64,000 nt of DNA from Palsa-147 sp049279675 (GCA_049279675.1 JBAPOP010000085.1:1-64000); one strand, 5' to 3'; shown: positions 53,401 through 62,133, counted from the first letter of the stretch. Made by a program: numbers and translations. The notes: generated by a model from the letters alone, not told the origin.

Positions 53401-53725
53401 TGGGGACTTCGATCCAGCGCCGATACCAGACGGCTTCATTTGGCGCGTGAGAATCGCCTCTCACGACTTCCCAGTTTTTGTCGTCGAGATCTACGGATTC
53501 TCCGTGCGCGACATCTCCAACGTGGTATCTCCATTCCACGGCCGGCAATTGATTGAGCGACGCGAGTTGAGCGATTGCTTCGCGCGTCGAGCTCGAGGGC
53601 TGTCTTACTGCTTTGTCAGACTGCGCGTGTGCCGGAGCGACGAAGAAAATGAGAGCGACTGCTAGAGGCGGCAGAGAAATCCAAAATTCTGCGGCCGGAA
53701 ACTTTCGGACAGTGCGAACTGGCAT
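50408..53725 (-). CDS. Secreted GH38 alpha-mannosidase
   Basis: 1105 residues. A signal peptide (~14-35, ending VAPAHAQ) is followed by an N-terminal jelly-roll-like domain (~60-200, GARIWFQFEADANGPMP), a linker, and the GH38 barrel with NSHIDAAWLWPWTETVDVV, WELVGGMWVEPDLNMPDGE and the nucleophile D386 in IGWNPDSFGYTWQLPQ. The helical bundle (~560-640) and long beta-sandwich C-terminal half, with MNPLAWTRKDVVPF and 'ALRWADLGDAQHGFSLINNS', complete the family layout. It hydrolyses alpha-mannosides, probably of glycans outside the cytosol. ATG 53725 has AGAGGA ~8 bases upstream; the frame is open to 53908 but not family-like. Divergent from a sugar porter gene. Confidence 0.92.
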   Translation of the reverse strand: MPVRTVRKFPAAEFWISLPPLAVALIFFVAPAHAQSDKAVRQPSSSTREAIAQLASLNQLPAVEWRYHVGDVAHGESVDLDDKNWEVVRGDSHAPNEAVWYRRWIEVPKTLNGYHLTGARIWFQFEADANGPMPQIIYFNGRRVAMGDDLEPMVLFDQASPGNRALVAVKLLHTVDQKSFVGAHVRVEFASSRPNPDDLRQEMMSIAALLPTLGANSTEVLGQLEKSASLIDLKALHAADQKAFDDSLNKAQASLEAIKPQLQQTSIRLTGNSHIDAAWLWPWTETVDVVRRTFSTALQLMDEYPRYTYTQSAAAYSDWVEQKYPAEYHQIVERVKEGRWELVGGMWVEPDLNMPDGESLVRQLLIGKRYFKEKFGVDIRIGWNPDSFGYTWQLPQIYKKSGVDYFVTQKMAWNDTNQLPLKLFWWQSPDGSRVLTYFPHDYVNEIEPVRIASDVNRARELNPGLSEMMHLYGVGDHGGGPTRAMLDDGIHWTDSKLIYPSMTFGVAQSFFSDIETKLDTEHAPVWNYKVMAAGKASLPAPPEGKTSLPIWNDELYFEYHRGVFTTQANHKRNMRDSEEQLLNAEKYSSLAWLAGNPYPAAPLTEAWKKVLFNQFHDLAAGSGIGVIYKDAQRDYDVVRWTARDATTDALHAIAASVDTQFIPGVPVLVMNPLAWTRKDVVPFDVQMPEPAKKGLSVLDAQGKSLPVQVLSSETATNTFHLLVEVRDVPALGYEVLHVKSGDSVPQSELKANGLTLENSALRVTIDSQTGCITSLYDKKSSFESIAAGGCGNELVAFKDTPKDYDAWNIDANFEQHFDKLDKADSVQLIESGPLRATIRVTRAWQNSKFVQDISLYASLDRVDIANHIDWHETHVLLKAAFPLAASSDSAAYEIPYGSIERPTTRDNSWEAAKFEVPALRWADLGDAQHGFSLINNSKYGYDAKRNVLRLSLLRSPTWPDHDADRGHHDFSYSLYPHAGTWKQALTVRRGYEFNYKLTAEQIEAHDGTLPPRKSFVSTSPENTVLTALKKAEDGDALILRLYEWAGKNSDVHITVPDGATGATIVNLMEHSDGSPVLITGGNQIVTPIHPYEILTLRVDYSPHSP

Positions 53726-53892
53726 CGCGGAATCCTCTTTGTACCGCAGCTGAATGGGTTCGAGACAGCGGTCGCGCGAATTATAGAGCCAGTTGCGCAG
53801 AACGTGGATATGCGGCGGGTGCTCCGCGTGGAATCGGCGCGAAATCGAACTGCAAATCATGTATATTGCGCGCCACAGTCCTGCGAGTCCGA

Positions 53893-55221
53893 ATGAAACT
53901 GAATGCATATTTAATCAAGGCAACGATTGTCGGAGCGCTCGGTGGTTTGCTCTTCGGCTTCGATACCGCTGTCATCTCGGGTACGACCCACGCTCTCACA
54001 TTGCTCTACAACCTTTCCAATATCGGACTGGGAATCACGGTCTCGATTGCGCTGGCGGGAACGGTGCTCGGATCGATGACGTCCGGCATTGTAGGGCAGC
54101 GATTGGGTGGCCGCGATGCCCTGCGAATTATGGCTGTCTTATATATCATTTCCGCTCTTGGCTGCGCGTTCGCATGGAATTGGCCATCGCTGATTGTGTT
54201 CCGATTCATCGGCGGGCTTGGAATCGGAGGCTCGTCGGTTCTCGGGCCCGTCTACATCGCGGAGTTGGCCCCCGCCAAATGGCGGGGACGGCTCGTGGGG
54301 CTCTTCCAGATCAATATCGTCATCGGAATCCTGTTAGCCTACTTTTCAAATTACTGCGTTGCACGGCTTCAACTCGGCGCGACCGAATGGCGCTGGCAGT
54401 TGGGCGTCGCCGCCCTTCCGGCCTTGCTATTTCTCATCATGCTTTTCGGAATTCCGCGCAGCCCGCGATGGCTGGTCACGCAGAAACGCGTTGACGAGGC
54501 GCGGACGGTCCTTCAGTTGACCGGTTCACCTTCACCTGAGACCGAGCTAACCGAAATCGTTAATTCCATCCATCTCGAGCGCTTGCAGAAAGCGGAACCA
54601 ATTTTTTCCCGCAAATACCGTCTCCCCATTTTCCTAGCGATCACAATCGGGGCTTTCAATCAATTGTCCGGCATCAACGCCATCCTCTATTACATCAATG
54701 ACATTTTCCGTTATGCCGGATTCAACAGCGTTTCCGCGAATCTTCAGGCGGTCATCATCGGCGCAACCAATCTCGTCGCTACGCTGGTGGCGATGACGGT
54801 GATCGACAAACTGGGCCGCAAAACGCTGTTGCTGATCGGCTCGGTGGGACTGGTCGGGTGCCTGTCCGGTGTTGCCGGAGTGTTCTTCACGAAAAGGCAC
54901 CAGCAATACCTCTTATGGCTGCTCGTTGCCTACATCGCGTTCTTCGCGATCTCGCAGGGCGCGGTGATCTGGGTTTATATCAGCGAGGTCTTTCCCAATC
55001 GCGTCCGGAACAAAGGGCAGAGCATTGGGAGTTCCTCTCACTGGATTATGAACGCCCTGATCTCGCTCACGTTTCCGGTGCTCGCCACGTATTCCCGAGC
55101 GTATCCTTTTGTATTCTTTGCAGCCATGATGGTCGTGCAATTCTTCGTGGTGCTCTTCTTCTATCCGGAAACGAAAGGGACCTCGCTCGAAGAAATGCAG
55201 CACCGCCTCGGCATTGAGTAG
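53893..55221 (+). CDS. Sugar porter of the major facilitator superfamily
   Basis: 442 residues with about 12 membrane helices. Sugar porter marks are present: ALGGLLFGFDTAVISGTT in TM1, FRFIGGLGIGGSSVLGPVYI and ELAPAKWRGRLVGLFQ, RSPRWLV after TM6, FNQLSGINAILYYIND in TM7, DKLGRKTLLLIG, and PETKGTSLEEMQ at the C-terminus. It is likely a proton/sugar symporter or facilitator for a hexose. ATG 53893 starts just before TM1; the ribosome site is weak. It is divergent from the GH38 gene (167 bases) and followed by amino-sugar genes, suggesting uptake of sugars released by glycan breakdown (inference). Confidence 0.92.
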   Translation: MKLNAYLIKATIVGALGGLLFGFDTAVISGTTHALTLLYNLSNIGLGITVSIALAGTVLGSMTSGIVGQRLGGRDALRIMAVLYIISALGCAFAWNWPSLIVFRFIGGLGIGGSSVLGPVYIAELAPAKWRGRLVGLFQINIVIGILLAYFSNYCVARLQLGATEWRWQLGVAALPALLFLIMLFGIPRSPRWLVTQKRVDEARTVLQLTGSPSPETELTEIVNSIHLERLQKAEPIFSRKYRLPIFLAITIGAFNQLSGINAILYYINDIFRYAGFNSVSANLQAVIIGATNLVATLVAMTVIDKLGRKTLLLIGSVGLVGCLSGVAGVFFTKRHQQYLLWLLVAYIAFFAISQGAVIWVYISEVFPNRVRNKGQSIGSSSHWIMNALISLTFPVLATYSRAYPFVFFAAMMVVQFFVVLFFYPETKGTSLEEMQHRLGIE

Positions 55222-55365
55222 GCGGGCGGCATAACGCGCGCCGGCTGCTCTCACTCTCCCACGCTCGCGCAGTCAGCACTTGAAATCCTCATCCGGTTAC
55301 GTGTTAGGCTTTATCGCTTCCGCCGGCGTTGCGTCGTCACGCGCCGAGTGGAACGGCAAACTCAA

Positions 55366-56160
55366 ATGCTCGTAATGCTCAAAAAGAATCGCGATGAGCT
55401 GAACCGCGAAGCGGCGCGGATTATCGCGAGCGCGGTGCGTCGAGACCCGTCACTCACGCTGGGTCTCGCGACAGGATCCACGACGGTGGGTGTTTACGCC
55501 GAGTTGGCGCGAATGCACCGTGAAGAAGGCCTGGATTTCTCCCGGGTCGTGACCTTCAACCTCGACGAATACGTAGGCTTGTCCGCCGAATATCCGCAGA
55601 GTTTTCGCTACTTCATGCAGCAGAATCTTTTTCGCCACATCAACGTGAATCCCGCGAACATTCACATTCCAGACGGATCGCGGCGCGGTAACTATGACGA
55701 GTATTGCGCAGCATATGAAGAATCGATTCGCCAGGCGGGCGGTATCGATCTGCAAATTCTCGGGATTGGCCGCAACGGCCACATCGGATTCAACGAGCCG
55801 GCTTCGAGCCTCGGCTCGCGGACGCGATTGAAGGCGCTGACTCAGGAAACGCTCGAAGACAATCGCAAATTCTTCTCAAACGCGGAAGAAATGCCCAAGT
55901 GCGCGATCACTGTAGGCATCGGCACGATCCTTGAGGCGCGAAGAATCGTTTTATTGGCCGCAGGTTCGTCGAAGGCGAAGGCTGTGGCGCGCGCCATCGA
56001 AGGCCCGATCACGGCATCTGTGACTGCGTCCGCGCTTCAACTCCATCCTGATGTAACCTTCATCGTGAACGAGGAGGCAGCCGGCGAACTCGCGCAGAAA
56101 GACTACTACCGGCGCATCCTCGAACTAACCGCGGAGTTCACGCCGAGCCGTCTTTGGTAA
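55366..56160 (+). CDS. nagB: Glucosamine-6-phosphate deaminase
   Basis: 264 residues, the usual size. TLGLATGSTTVGVYAELARM binds the phosphate, TFNLDEYVGLSAEYPQSFRY and 'DLQILGIGRNGHIGFNEPAS' carry the catalytic Asp/His, and PKCAITVGIGTILEARRIVL completes the signature. It converts glucosamine-6-phosphate to fructose-6-phosphate and ammonia. ATG 55366 is preferred; an in-frame GTG at 55348 adds six residues. The sequence lacks an obvious extra regulatory domain. It lies 144 bases after the sugar porter and slightly overlaps or abuts the kinase gene that follows, so the two are probably coexpressed. Confidence 0.93.
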   Translation: MLVMLKKNRDELNREAARIIASAVRRDPSLTLGLATGSTTVGVYAELARMHREEGLDFSRVVTFNLDEYVGLSAEYPQSFRYFMQQNLFRHINVNPANIHIPDGSRRGNYDEYCAAYEESIRQAGGIDLQILGIGRNGHIGFNEPASSLGSRTRLKALTQETLEDNRKFFSNAEEMPKCAITVGIGTILEARRIVLLAAGSSKAKAVARAIEGPITASVTASALQLHPDVTFIVNEEAAGELAQKDYYRRILELTAEFTPSRLW

Positions 56161-56174
56161 CGGATAGAAGACGC

Positions 56175-57173
56175 ATGATCCTCGCTGGTGATATCGGCGG
56201 CACGAAATGCAATCTTGGAGCGTTTGAAGCGGACGGGCCGCGCTTGCGTCTGGTGTTTCAGAAACGGTACTCGACGCGAGACTCGACTGGATTCGAAACG
56301 CTCATCGAGAATTTTCAGCGCGAAGCTGCGGCGATGGCCGGAGGCACGGCAGCAAGCACGATTTCCGCTGCCGGATTTGGCGTGCCGGGGACTGTTGTTG
56401 CCGGGCAGCGTCACTCGGTGAATTTGCCCTGGACGCCGGACCCAGTTGAGATGGCGAAGGCGCTGAAGCTCGATTCGAAGCATGTCGTCTTGCTGAACGA
56501 CCTCGTGGCGACGGCGTGGGGCATTCAGAATTTGCCCCGCGACGCTTTTCTGGCCCTTAACACTGGCGTGCCGCGGCCAAACGCAAACATGGCGGTCCTC
56601 GCGGCCGGCACGGGATTGGGCGAGGCTATTCTGTTCTGGGATGGCCAGTCGCATCGCGTGTCGCCCTCAGAGGGCGGGATGACGGATTTTGCGCCGCGCA
56701 ACGATCGAGAAGTTCAATTGCTGCTGTTCCTGAAAACGCGAATGCCACATGTCTGCTGCGAAGATGTTCTGGCAGGCCGCGGTTTTCGCGCGATTCACGA
56801 GTCCCTCGATCCCGCTATTCGGCATTCCACTTTCGATCAGCGCGCGGAAGCGTCCGCGCACGAAATCACAGAGATGGCTCTCGCTCGATCTTGCCCGGTG
56901 TGCGTCGACACGCTGAACATGTGGGCGGAAGCCTATGGCGCCGAGGCGGGTAACCTCGCGTTGCGCGTGCTTGCTTACGGAGGCGTTTACGTCGCGGGCG
57001 GTATCGCGCTGAAGGTTTTGCCCAAGATCAAGGATGGAAGCTTCGTCCGCGCATTCTGCGACAAGGCTCACCTGGCGGACGTACTCGCACGCATTCCAAT
57101 TTCAGTGGTGCTGAACGAAGACGCCCCCCTGTGGGGCGCTGCGCATCAAGCCCTTGCGGCAAGCCTCGAATAG
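56175..57173 (+). CDS. glk: Glucokinase-type sugar kinase
   Basis: 332 residues. ILAGDIGGTKCNLGAF is the ATP phosphate loop; ISAAGFGVPGTVVAGQRHSV, VVLLNDLVATAWGIQNLP (with catalytic Asp), VLAAGTGLGEAILFWDG and 'VSPSEGGMTDFAPRNDREVQ' fit the Glk (hexokinase-fold) family rather than ROK, as no ROK zinc cysteine set (CxCGxxGC) is seen. It phosphorylates glucose or possibly an amino sugar. ATG 56175 is chosen before the phosphate loop; the frame is open to a TTG at 56154 inside nagB. It is 14 bases from nagB and 11 bases from the convergent M16 peptidase gene. Confidence 0.88.
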   Translation: MILAGDIGGTKCNLGAFEADGPRLRLVFQKRYSTRDSTGFETLIENFQREAAAMAGGTAASTISAAGFGVPGTVVAGQRHSVNLPWTPDPVEMAKALKLDSKHVVLLNDLVATAWGIQNLPRDAFLALNTGVPRPNANMAVLAAGTGLGEAILFWDGQSHRVSPSEGGMTDFAPRNDREVQLLLFLKTRMPHVCCEDVLAGRGFRAIHESLDPAIRHSTFDQRAEASAHEITEMALARSCPVCVDTLNMWAEAYGAEAGNLALRVLAYGGVYVAGGIALKVLPKIKDGSFVRAFCDKAHLADVLARIPISVVLNEDAPLWGAAHQALAASLE

Positions 57174-57184
57174 CTCAGTTTTTC

Positions 57185-58636
57185 TTATTGCTGCCTGGCT
57201 GGCGGCGGTGGAATCGCGATATCGAGCGTCGTCACGGGCCCGAATGACGACAGCGGCCTATCGAAATCGGGAGCGTTGCCGATCACCAAAATCGCTAGCC
57301 GGTCTTTGTGAACGTATTTCTGTTCGACTCGTACCAAGTCTTGCTGCGTGACTTTCTCGATGCCCGCGCGGTACTTCTCCAGGAAGTCGGTGGGATAGCC
57401 GTAAAACTCGTACGTCATCCGCTCGCGCAGCACTTTCTCGCTCGAATCGAAACGAAAGACGAACGAATTCAAAATTGCCTCTTTCGCTTTCGCAAGCTCA
57501 TCGGCCGTGCCGGGATTGCTGTTCAAAGCGTCGAGTTCTTCATTGAAAGCGTCAATTGCTGCGGCGGTAGTGTGACTTTTCGTGCCGAGGAAAAGGCGAA
57601 GTAGGCCCGGATGGTCGTAGTTGGCGCCAACTCCGCCGCCGACTGCATACGCGAGACCTTTCTTCGAGCGAATGTTCGAGAACAAGCGCGACGAGAACGA
57701 GCCGCCGAAGAATTCGTTGAAGACTTCGATCGCGTAGTAATCAGGATTGTCGCGCGTTGTTCCTAGATCAATCATCTGCACCAAGCTCGCCGTCACGTCC
57801 GCCTTCTCCGCGAAATAAACTCCCGGCTTCTGTTCGTGAAACGTGATTTGAGGTTTCGCCGGAGACGGGCCCTTCGGCCAGGATTCAAAAGCTTCGCGCA
57901 GCTTGGCCTCCATGGCTTTTGAATCGAAATCGCCAGAGATGCCAAGAATGATGTTGTTGGGATGAACGTATTGCTGATGCCAGCTCGCCAGGTCTTCGCG
58001 CGTGACAGCGGCGACCGTGGCGTACTCCGGAACGCGCCCATACGGTGAATCCGCGCCATACACCAGCTTCGACGCCTCGCGGAACGCAATGAGAAAGGGT
58101 TCATCGTTGCGGCGCGAAATGCTGGAGTCCATTTGCCGTTTAGCGAGAGCAATTTTGTCTTCGCGGAATTCCGGCTCGCGTAAGATTTCAGTGAAAACTT
58201 TAAATACATCATCGATATTGCCCTTCAGGCAATCCCAGCTGATGGTTGTTGATTCGAGACCGCCCTCTGTTTCTACCTTGGCGGCATGCGCCTCAAGAAA
58301 ATCATCGAGTTGATCGCCCGTCTGAGTCTTCGTTCCACCGGTGCGCCACGCTTGGCCGTAAACTTCTACAAGACCGACTTTACCGGCCGGCTCCTCGATC
58401 GAACCACCGCGAATCTCGGCGGTCCCTGATACGAGCGGCAATTCGTGGTCTTCCAGAAGAAAAATCACCATTCCATTTGAAAGCTGGATTCGCTTCGGAA
58501 CCGGCGGATGAAAAGGGTGAAGCGGGGGCGTCTGAATTTTCTTCCAGTCGTCCACTTGCGCGCGGGAGGCGGGCGCAAGCAACATCACGACAAATGTGAA
58601 GAACAAAGCAGCGGCAAATCGGCACGGGCGAATCAT
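57185..58636 (-). CDS. M16-family peptidase, non-catalytic subunit
   Basis: 483 residues. A signal peptide (~1-26, ending PASRAQ) shows export. Two M16 domains are visible, with NGMVIFLLEDHELPLVSGTA at the start and SFSSRLFSNIRSKKGLAYAV in the second. Where active M16 enzymes have HxxEH this protein reads GKVGLVEVYGQAW: both zinc histidines are gone, while 'GLAYAV' substrate-binding residues of the R/Y pair region remain. It should therefore act as the partner of the active subunit encoded just upstream. Its ATG overlaps the stop of that gene (TAATG), giving translational coupling. It ends 11 bases from glk, convergent. Confidence 0.92.
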   Translation of the reverse strand: MIRPCRFAAALFFTFVVMLLAPASRAQVDDWKKIQTPPLHPFHPPVPKRIQLSNGMVIFLLEDHELPLVSGTAEIRGGSIEEPAGKVGLVEVYGQAWRTGGTKTQTGDQLDDFLEAHAAKVETEGGLESTTISWDCLKGNIDDVFKVFTEILREPEFREDKIALAKRQMDSSISRRNDEPFLIAFREASKLVYGADSPYGRVPEYATVAAVTREDLASWHQQYVHPNNIILGISGDFDSKAMEAKLREAFESWPKGPSPAKPQITFHEQKPGVYFAEKADVTASLVQMIDLGTTRDNPDYYAIEVFNEFFGGSFSSRLFSNIRSKKGLAYAVGGGVGANYDHPGLLRLFLGTKSHTTAAAIDAFNEELDALNSNPGTADELAKAKEAILNSFVFRFDSSEKVLRERMTYEFYGYPTDFLEKYRAGIEKVTQQDLVRVEQKYVHKDRLAILVIGNAPDFDRPLSSFGPVTTLDIAIPPPPARQQ

Positions 58637-60168
58637 TAGTTGTTCTCCTTGCCGGCGGGAGCAGACTGCGCGGTGTGCGTGGTCTCCGTTATGCCGATGG
58701 TTCTGTTGTTCTCGACGAACGTCGTGTTTGCGACGCGCCGGATGTCGGCCTTGCTAACTTTATCGATGCGATCCACTTGACGGAAAAGTTCACGCCAATC
58801 GCCATAGAGCGATTGCGCACCGCCCAATTCGAACGCCAGCCCCTCATTGTCTCCAAGTTTTCGAATTAGATCGGCCTTGGCGCGCGTCTTGATCATGGCG
58901 AGTTCTTCGTCGGTGATGTCTGCTGTCTTCACGCGCTCGATTTCGGCATGTATGGCGTCGCGAATTTCCTCCGGCGTGTGGCCGGGAGTCGAAGTCGCAA
59001 AAAAGATGAACATGTTCGGATACTTCGCGCCGGGAACGCCGCTGAAGCCGCTTGCGAATGCTGCGATCTTCTTGTCGCGAACGAGCGAACGATAGAGGCG
59101 CGAAGTGCGGCCGTTGGACATCAGATCCTGGAGCGCGTCGTAAACCGCATCGTCTTTGTCGAGGGCGCTGGGTTTGTGATAGCCCTCGATGAAAATCGGC
59201 TGAGTGGTCTCGTGGAGAATTACGATCCTCTCGGCATCCTGCGGCGGTTCGACGGTGCGCAGCGGCTCCGGCTTCGGCTTGGCGGGCAAGCGGCCAAAAT
59301 ATTTCTCGAGAATCGGCATCACCTCGCTTGCTTTTACGTCACCCACCAGCGTCACGACCATGTTGGCCGGAAGATAGTATTTATTGAAATAGGACTGGGC
59401 ATCCGTCATCGAGAATGACTCGAGATCCGATGGCCATCCAACGACGGGCTGTCCATACGGATGCGCTACATATGCTGCCGCGAGAAACTGTTCGAAGAGG
59501 CGCTCAAAGGGGTCGCTTTCGCCCAAGCGCCGCTCTTCGTGCACCACTTCGCGCTCCTTGTAAAATTCGCGCAGGACAGGATGAAGGAATCGCTCCGATT
59601 CGAGATAGGCCCAAAGTTCAACGCGATTCGATGGAAATGAGTAGTGGTAACCGGTTTCTTCGTTGTCCGTGAAAGCGTTCAACCCCTCGCCGCCGTTTTC
59701 CTCCACAATTTCGCCAAATTGGTTCTCGACCACATACTTTTGCGCCGAGGTCATGGCATCTTTCCAAGCCAACTCCAACTCGGCCACTTTTTTGTCATCG
59801 CGGCCGAATGGCTTGCGACGCTCGCGATCGTAAGCTTGGTACGCTTCTTCCACTTTCACGAGCGCGATTTTTTCCTCAGGATAATTGTTCGTGCCGATCT
59901 TGTCGGTTCCTTTGAAGGCCATATGCTCGAACATATGCGCCAAGCCGCCGATACCCGGATATTCGCGATCCGAGCCCACGTCAACGTGGGTGAAGAATGA
60001 GAACACGGGCGCCTCGGGCCGTTCGCAGACGACGACGGTGAGTCCGTTGTCGAGAGTCTTGACCGTGACGCGCTTCTCGAACGAAGCCATGTCCTGCGCC
60101 CGCGCTAGCGGCGCAAAGGCGAACAGAAAAACTGCGGCGAGCAGAAAATGCCCACGAAGCGTTTTCAT
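58636..60168 (-). CDS. M16-family zinc peptidase, catalytic subunit
   Basis: 510 residues. A signal peptide (~1-24, ending LARAQ). The inverted zinc motif is intact: H78, E81 and H82 in GGLAHMFEHMAFKG, with a downstream Glu in REFYKEREVVHEERRLGE as the third ligand. The second domain has 'LQDLMSNGRTSRLYRSLVRD'. An extra helical stretch (~105-150, YDRERRKPFGRDDKKVAELE) lies inside the first domain. Such pairs degrade small peptides in the periplasm or outside. ATG 60168 has GTGGGGG ~9 bases upstream; a GTG at 60183 is part of that site. The stop overlaps the start of the inactive partner. Confidence 0.93.
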   Translation of the reverse strand: MKTLRGHFLLAAVFLFAFAPLARAQDMASFEKRVTVKTLDNGLTVVVCERPEAPVFSFFTHVDVGSDREYPGIGGLAHMFEHMAFKGTDKIGTNNYPEEKIALVKVEEAYQAYDRERRKPFGRDDKKVAELELAWKDAMTSAQKYVVENQFGEIVEENGGEGLNAFTDNEETGYHYSFPSNRVELWAYLESERFLHPVLREFYKEREVVHEERRLGESDPFERLFEQFLAAAYVAHPYGQPVVGWPSDLESFSMTDAQSYFNKYYLPANMVVTLVGDVKASEVMPILEKYFGRLPAKPKPEPLRTVEPPQDAERIVILHETTQPIFIEGYHKPSALDKDDAVYDALQDLMSNGRTSRLYRSLVRDKKIAAFASGFSGVPGAKYPNMFIFFATSTPGHTPEEIRDAIHAEIERVKTADITDEELAMIKTRAKADLIRKLGDNEGLAFELGGAQSLYGDWRELFRQVDRIDKVSKADIRRVANTTFVENNRTIGITETTHTAQSAPAGKENN

Positions 60169-60520
60169 GCAAATAACCCCCACAGGTGAAACAAAATCAG
60201 ATTTGCGGCAACGATCGGACGGCTAAGTCCGGAACTTGAACGGCAATCACGACGCACGAGTTTACGCCGAAATTCCGATATCGACCGCTTTTATCGGCAA
60301 TGCCGCAGCCTTCGAGTTTTCTTCACACACGAACAAAATCGCTGCTTGTGAGAGCCACGACCCGAAAGTTCAGTTGGTATAGAATGTGCCGCGATCGAGA
60401 CTTCAGGACAAATTGTGAATGAATCGTTCTGCGAGCATGACACTCGTAATCCTGCGCGTCCGGAATGGCTAGCCGGATTGGAGATTTGCCAGATGCCTTT
60501 TGAAGTACACTCTTCGCTCG
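60169..60520. other. Divergent intergenic stretch between M16 and DUF72 genes
   Basis: 352 bases. A TATAGAAT at 60380-60387 could be a -10 for the DUF72 gene, with no good -35. I see no gene, repeat or structured RNA here; frames in it lack ribosome sites. Confidence 0.4.
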
Positions 60521-61225
60521 ATGAAGAAAATCTACGCTGGCACTTCCGGATGGGCGTATTCGAGCTGGAAGCGTGGCTTTTATCCGCCAAAGCTTAGTCA
60601 CGCCGAGTTCTTGAATTTCTACGCGACTCGCCTGAATTCCGTCGAAGTGAACTATACATTTCGCCAGTTTCCGACGAAAGAGTTGCTGAAAGTCTGGATC
60701 GCCGCCACGCCGGCCGCGTTCAAGTTTGCCGTCAAAGCCCATCAGAGCATCACTCACTTCAAACGGCTTCGCGGCGCCGCAAAACCAACGAAGGAGTTCT
60801 TTGCCTCCCTGAAGCCTCTCCGAGAATCGGCTAAACTCGGCCCGGTACTGTTTCAATTGCCGCCAAATTTCAAATGCGATGTGCTGTTACTGAAAAACTT
60901 TCTGGCACGGCTGCCGCAAGACTTTCGAATCGCGTTCGAGTTTCGCCATGATTCCTGGTTCAACGAAGACGTATATGAATTGCTGCGGCGCTCACACGTG
61001 GCGCTCTGCCGCGCCGAGAGCGACAAGCTCGTTACTCCCGACGTCGCGACTACGAACTTCTCCTATCTGCGCCTTCGGAAAGATCGGTACCCCGCGAAAG
61101 TTCGCAAGGACTTGGCGAAGAAGGCCAGAAGTCTTGCGCGGAAAGGCGACGTGTTTGTCTACTTCAAACACGAAGACACTCCCGATGGCGCCTTGCACGC
61201 AGTGAGTTTGCTGAAAGCGAAATAA
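60521..61225 (+). CDS. DUF72 (YecE-like) family protein
   Basis: 234 residues, the usual size. The start IYAGTSGWAYSSWKRGFYP is the family mark, followed by FLNFYATRLNSVEVNYTFRQ, 'FKFAVKAHQSITHFKRLRG' and GPVLFQLPPNFKCD, RIAFEFRHDSWFN. The fold is a TIM barrel; biochemical function is unknown. ATG 60521 immediately precedes the conserved start; an upstream ATG at 60500 is unlikely. It stands alone on the + strand, divergent from the M16 pair and convergent with the GntR gene. Confidence 0.9.
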   Translation: MKKIYAGTSGWAYSSWKRGFYPPKLSHAEFLNFYATRLNSVEVNYTFRQFPTKELLKVWIAATPAAFKFAVKAHQSITHFKRLRGAAKPTKEFFASLKPLRESAKLGPVLFQLPPNFKCDVLLLKNFLARLPQDFRIAFEFRHDSWFNEDVYELLRRSHVALCRAESDKLVTPDVATTNFSYLRLRKDRYPAKVRKDLAKKARSLARKGDVFVYFKHEDTPDGALHAVSLLKAK

Positions 61226-61309
61226 CTCAAAGGCATCGCACGGGGAGAAGCAGTGCAAACCACCGGCGCGCTTTGCACGTGAGGAAGACTTCTTGGACGC
61301 TAGGCCAAA

Positions 61310-62053
61310 TTAGCGCCGCATCGGTGCGAAACTTGTGAGTCCGAGCACTTTGTCTTTCGATTGCATGATGTGCTCGTACATTCGTTGCCGCGCGGCCTCG
61401 GGATCGCGGTCCTGAACAGTTTTCAGAATTTCGCGGTGCTCGCGCCCGGGAGCTTCGCCAAAATAATTGATGTCGATCGCGGCGAACATGATGCGCTCCA
61501 TCTGGCTGCGAGCTTCGCTGACCGCTTGCACGACCATCTGGTTGCGCGACAACCGCGCGATCGTCATATGAAACGCGGTGTCTGCTTCAATGAAGCGGAC
61601 GCAGCTTTCGCGATCGTCGGGAGTGCACGTAACCTCGGAGAGCTCGACGAGTCGCCGGAGCAATTCCGGATCGGACGATTTAACAGCGGCCAATTCCGCG
61701 GCAGCGCACTCGACGGCGCAACGGAATTCGTAGATATCGTTCAGAACCTGCAATGTGATCTGGCTGACGAAATAACCGCGATTGGGCACGATGCGCAGGA
61801 GCCGCTCGTTCTGCAAACGCACAGCAGCTTCTCGAACGGGCGTGCGGCTTCCCTTGTAACGCTCCGCCAGTTCTTTTTCGCCGAGCGCCTCGCCTGGCTG
61901 GTAGACGCCGTGAATAATGTCCCGCTTGAACGCGCGATACACTTTCTCGCTCAGAGTTGCGACAGGATTGACTGCCTGGCGCGGTGGAAGCAATGGTGAA
62001 GCGCTCATCAACAAATCTCGGTGGGCACGACGACGCGGTGCCGATTTTGCCAA
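61310..62053 (-). CDS. GntR-family transcriptional regulator, FCD (FadR) subfamily
   Basis: 247 residues. The winged helix (~30-100) has 'EKVYRAFKRDIIHGVYQPGE', LGEKELAERYKGSRTPVREA and VRLQNERLLRIVPNRGYFVS. The C-terminal FCD domain (~115-235) has IYEFRCAVECAAAELAA, DTAFHMTIARLSRNQMVVQA and REHREILKTVQDRDPEAARQ, with the Asp/His set that often binds a metal and an acidic ligand. TTG at 62053 is chosen because AGGAGGT lies only 3 bases before it; ATG 62008 is an alternative. It faces away from an aminotransferase/permease pair, and a candidate operator lies between them, so it probably controls that pair and itself. Confidence 0.92.
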   Translation of the reverse strand: MAKSAPRRRAHRDLLMSASPLLPPRQAVNPVATLSEKVYRAFKRDIIHGVYQPGEALGEKELAERYKGSRTPVREAAVRLQNERLLRIVPNRGYFVSQITLQVLNDIYEFRCAVECAAAELAAVKSSDPELLRRLVELSEVTCTPDDRESCVRFIEADTAFHMTIARLSRNQMVVQAVSEARSQMERIMFAAIDINYFGEAPGREHREILKTVQDRDPEAARQRMYEHIMQSKDKVLGLTSFAPMRR

Positions 62054-62116
62054 GGGACCTCCTGAGTAAGCGGGGAACTAGCAGCATTCTTCACGAGTTC
62101 GGAGTCTGTGTCAAAC

Positions 62117-62133
62117 GTATACCGTTGGCATAC
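62117..62133. promoter_or_regulatory. Candidate GntR operator
   Basis: GTATACCGTTGGCATAC is an inverted repeat of 7-3-7 with one mismatch. GTATAC-type half-sites are known for FCD-type GntR regulators such as VanR. It lies 13 bases before the -35 of the aminotransferase promoter and 64 bases before the GntR start, where a dimer could control both directions. Confidence 0.55.
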
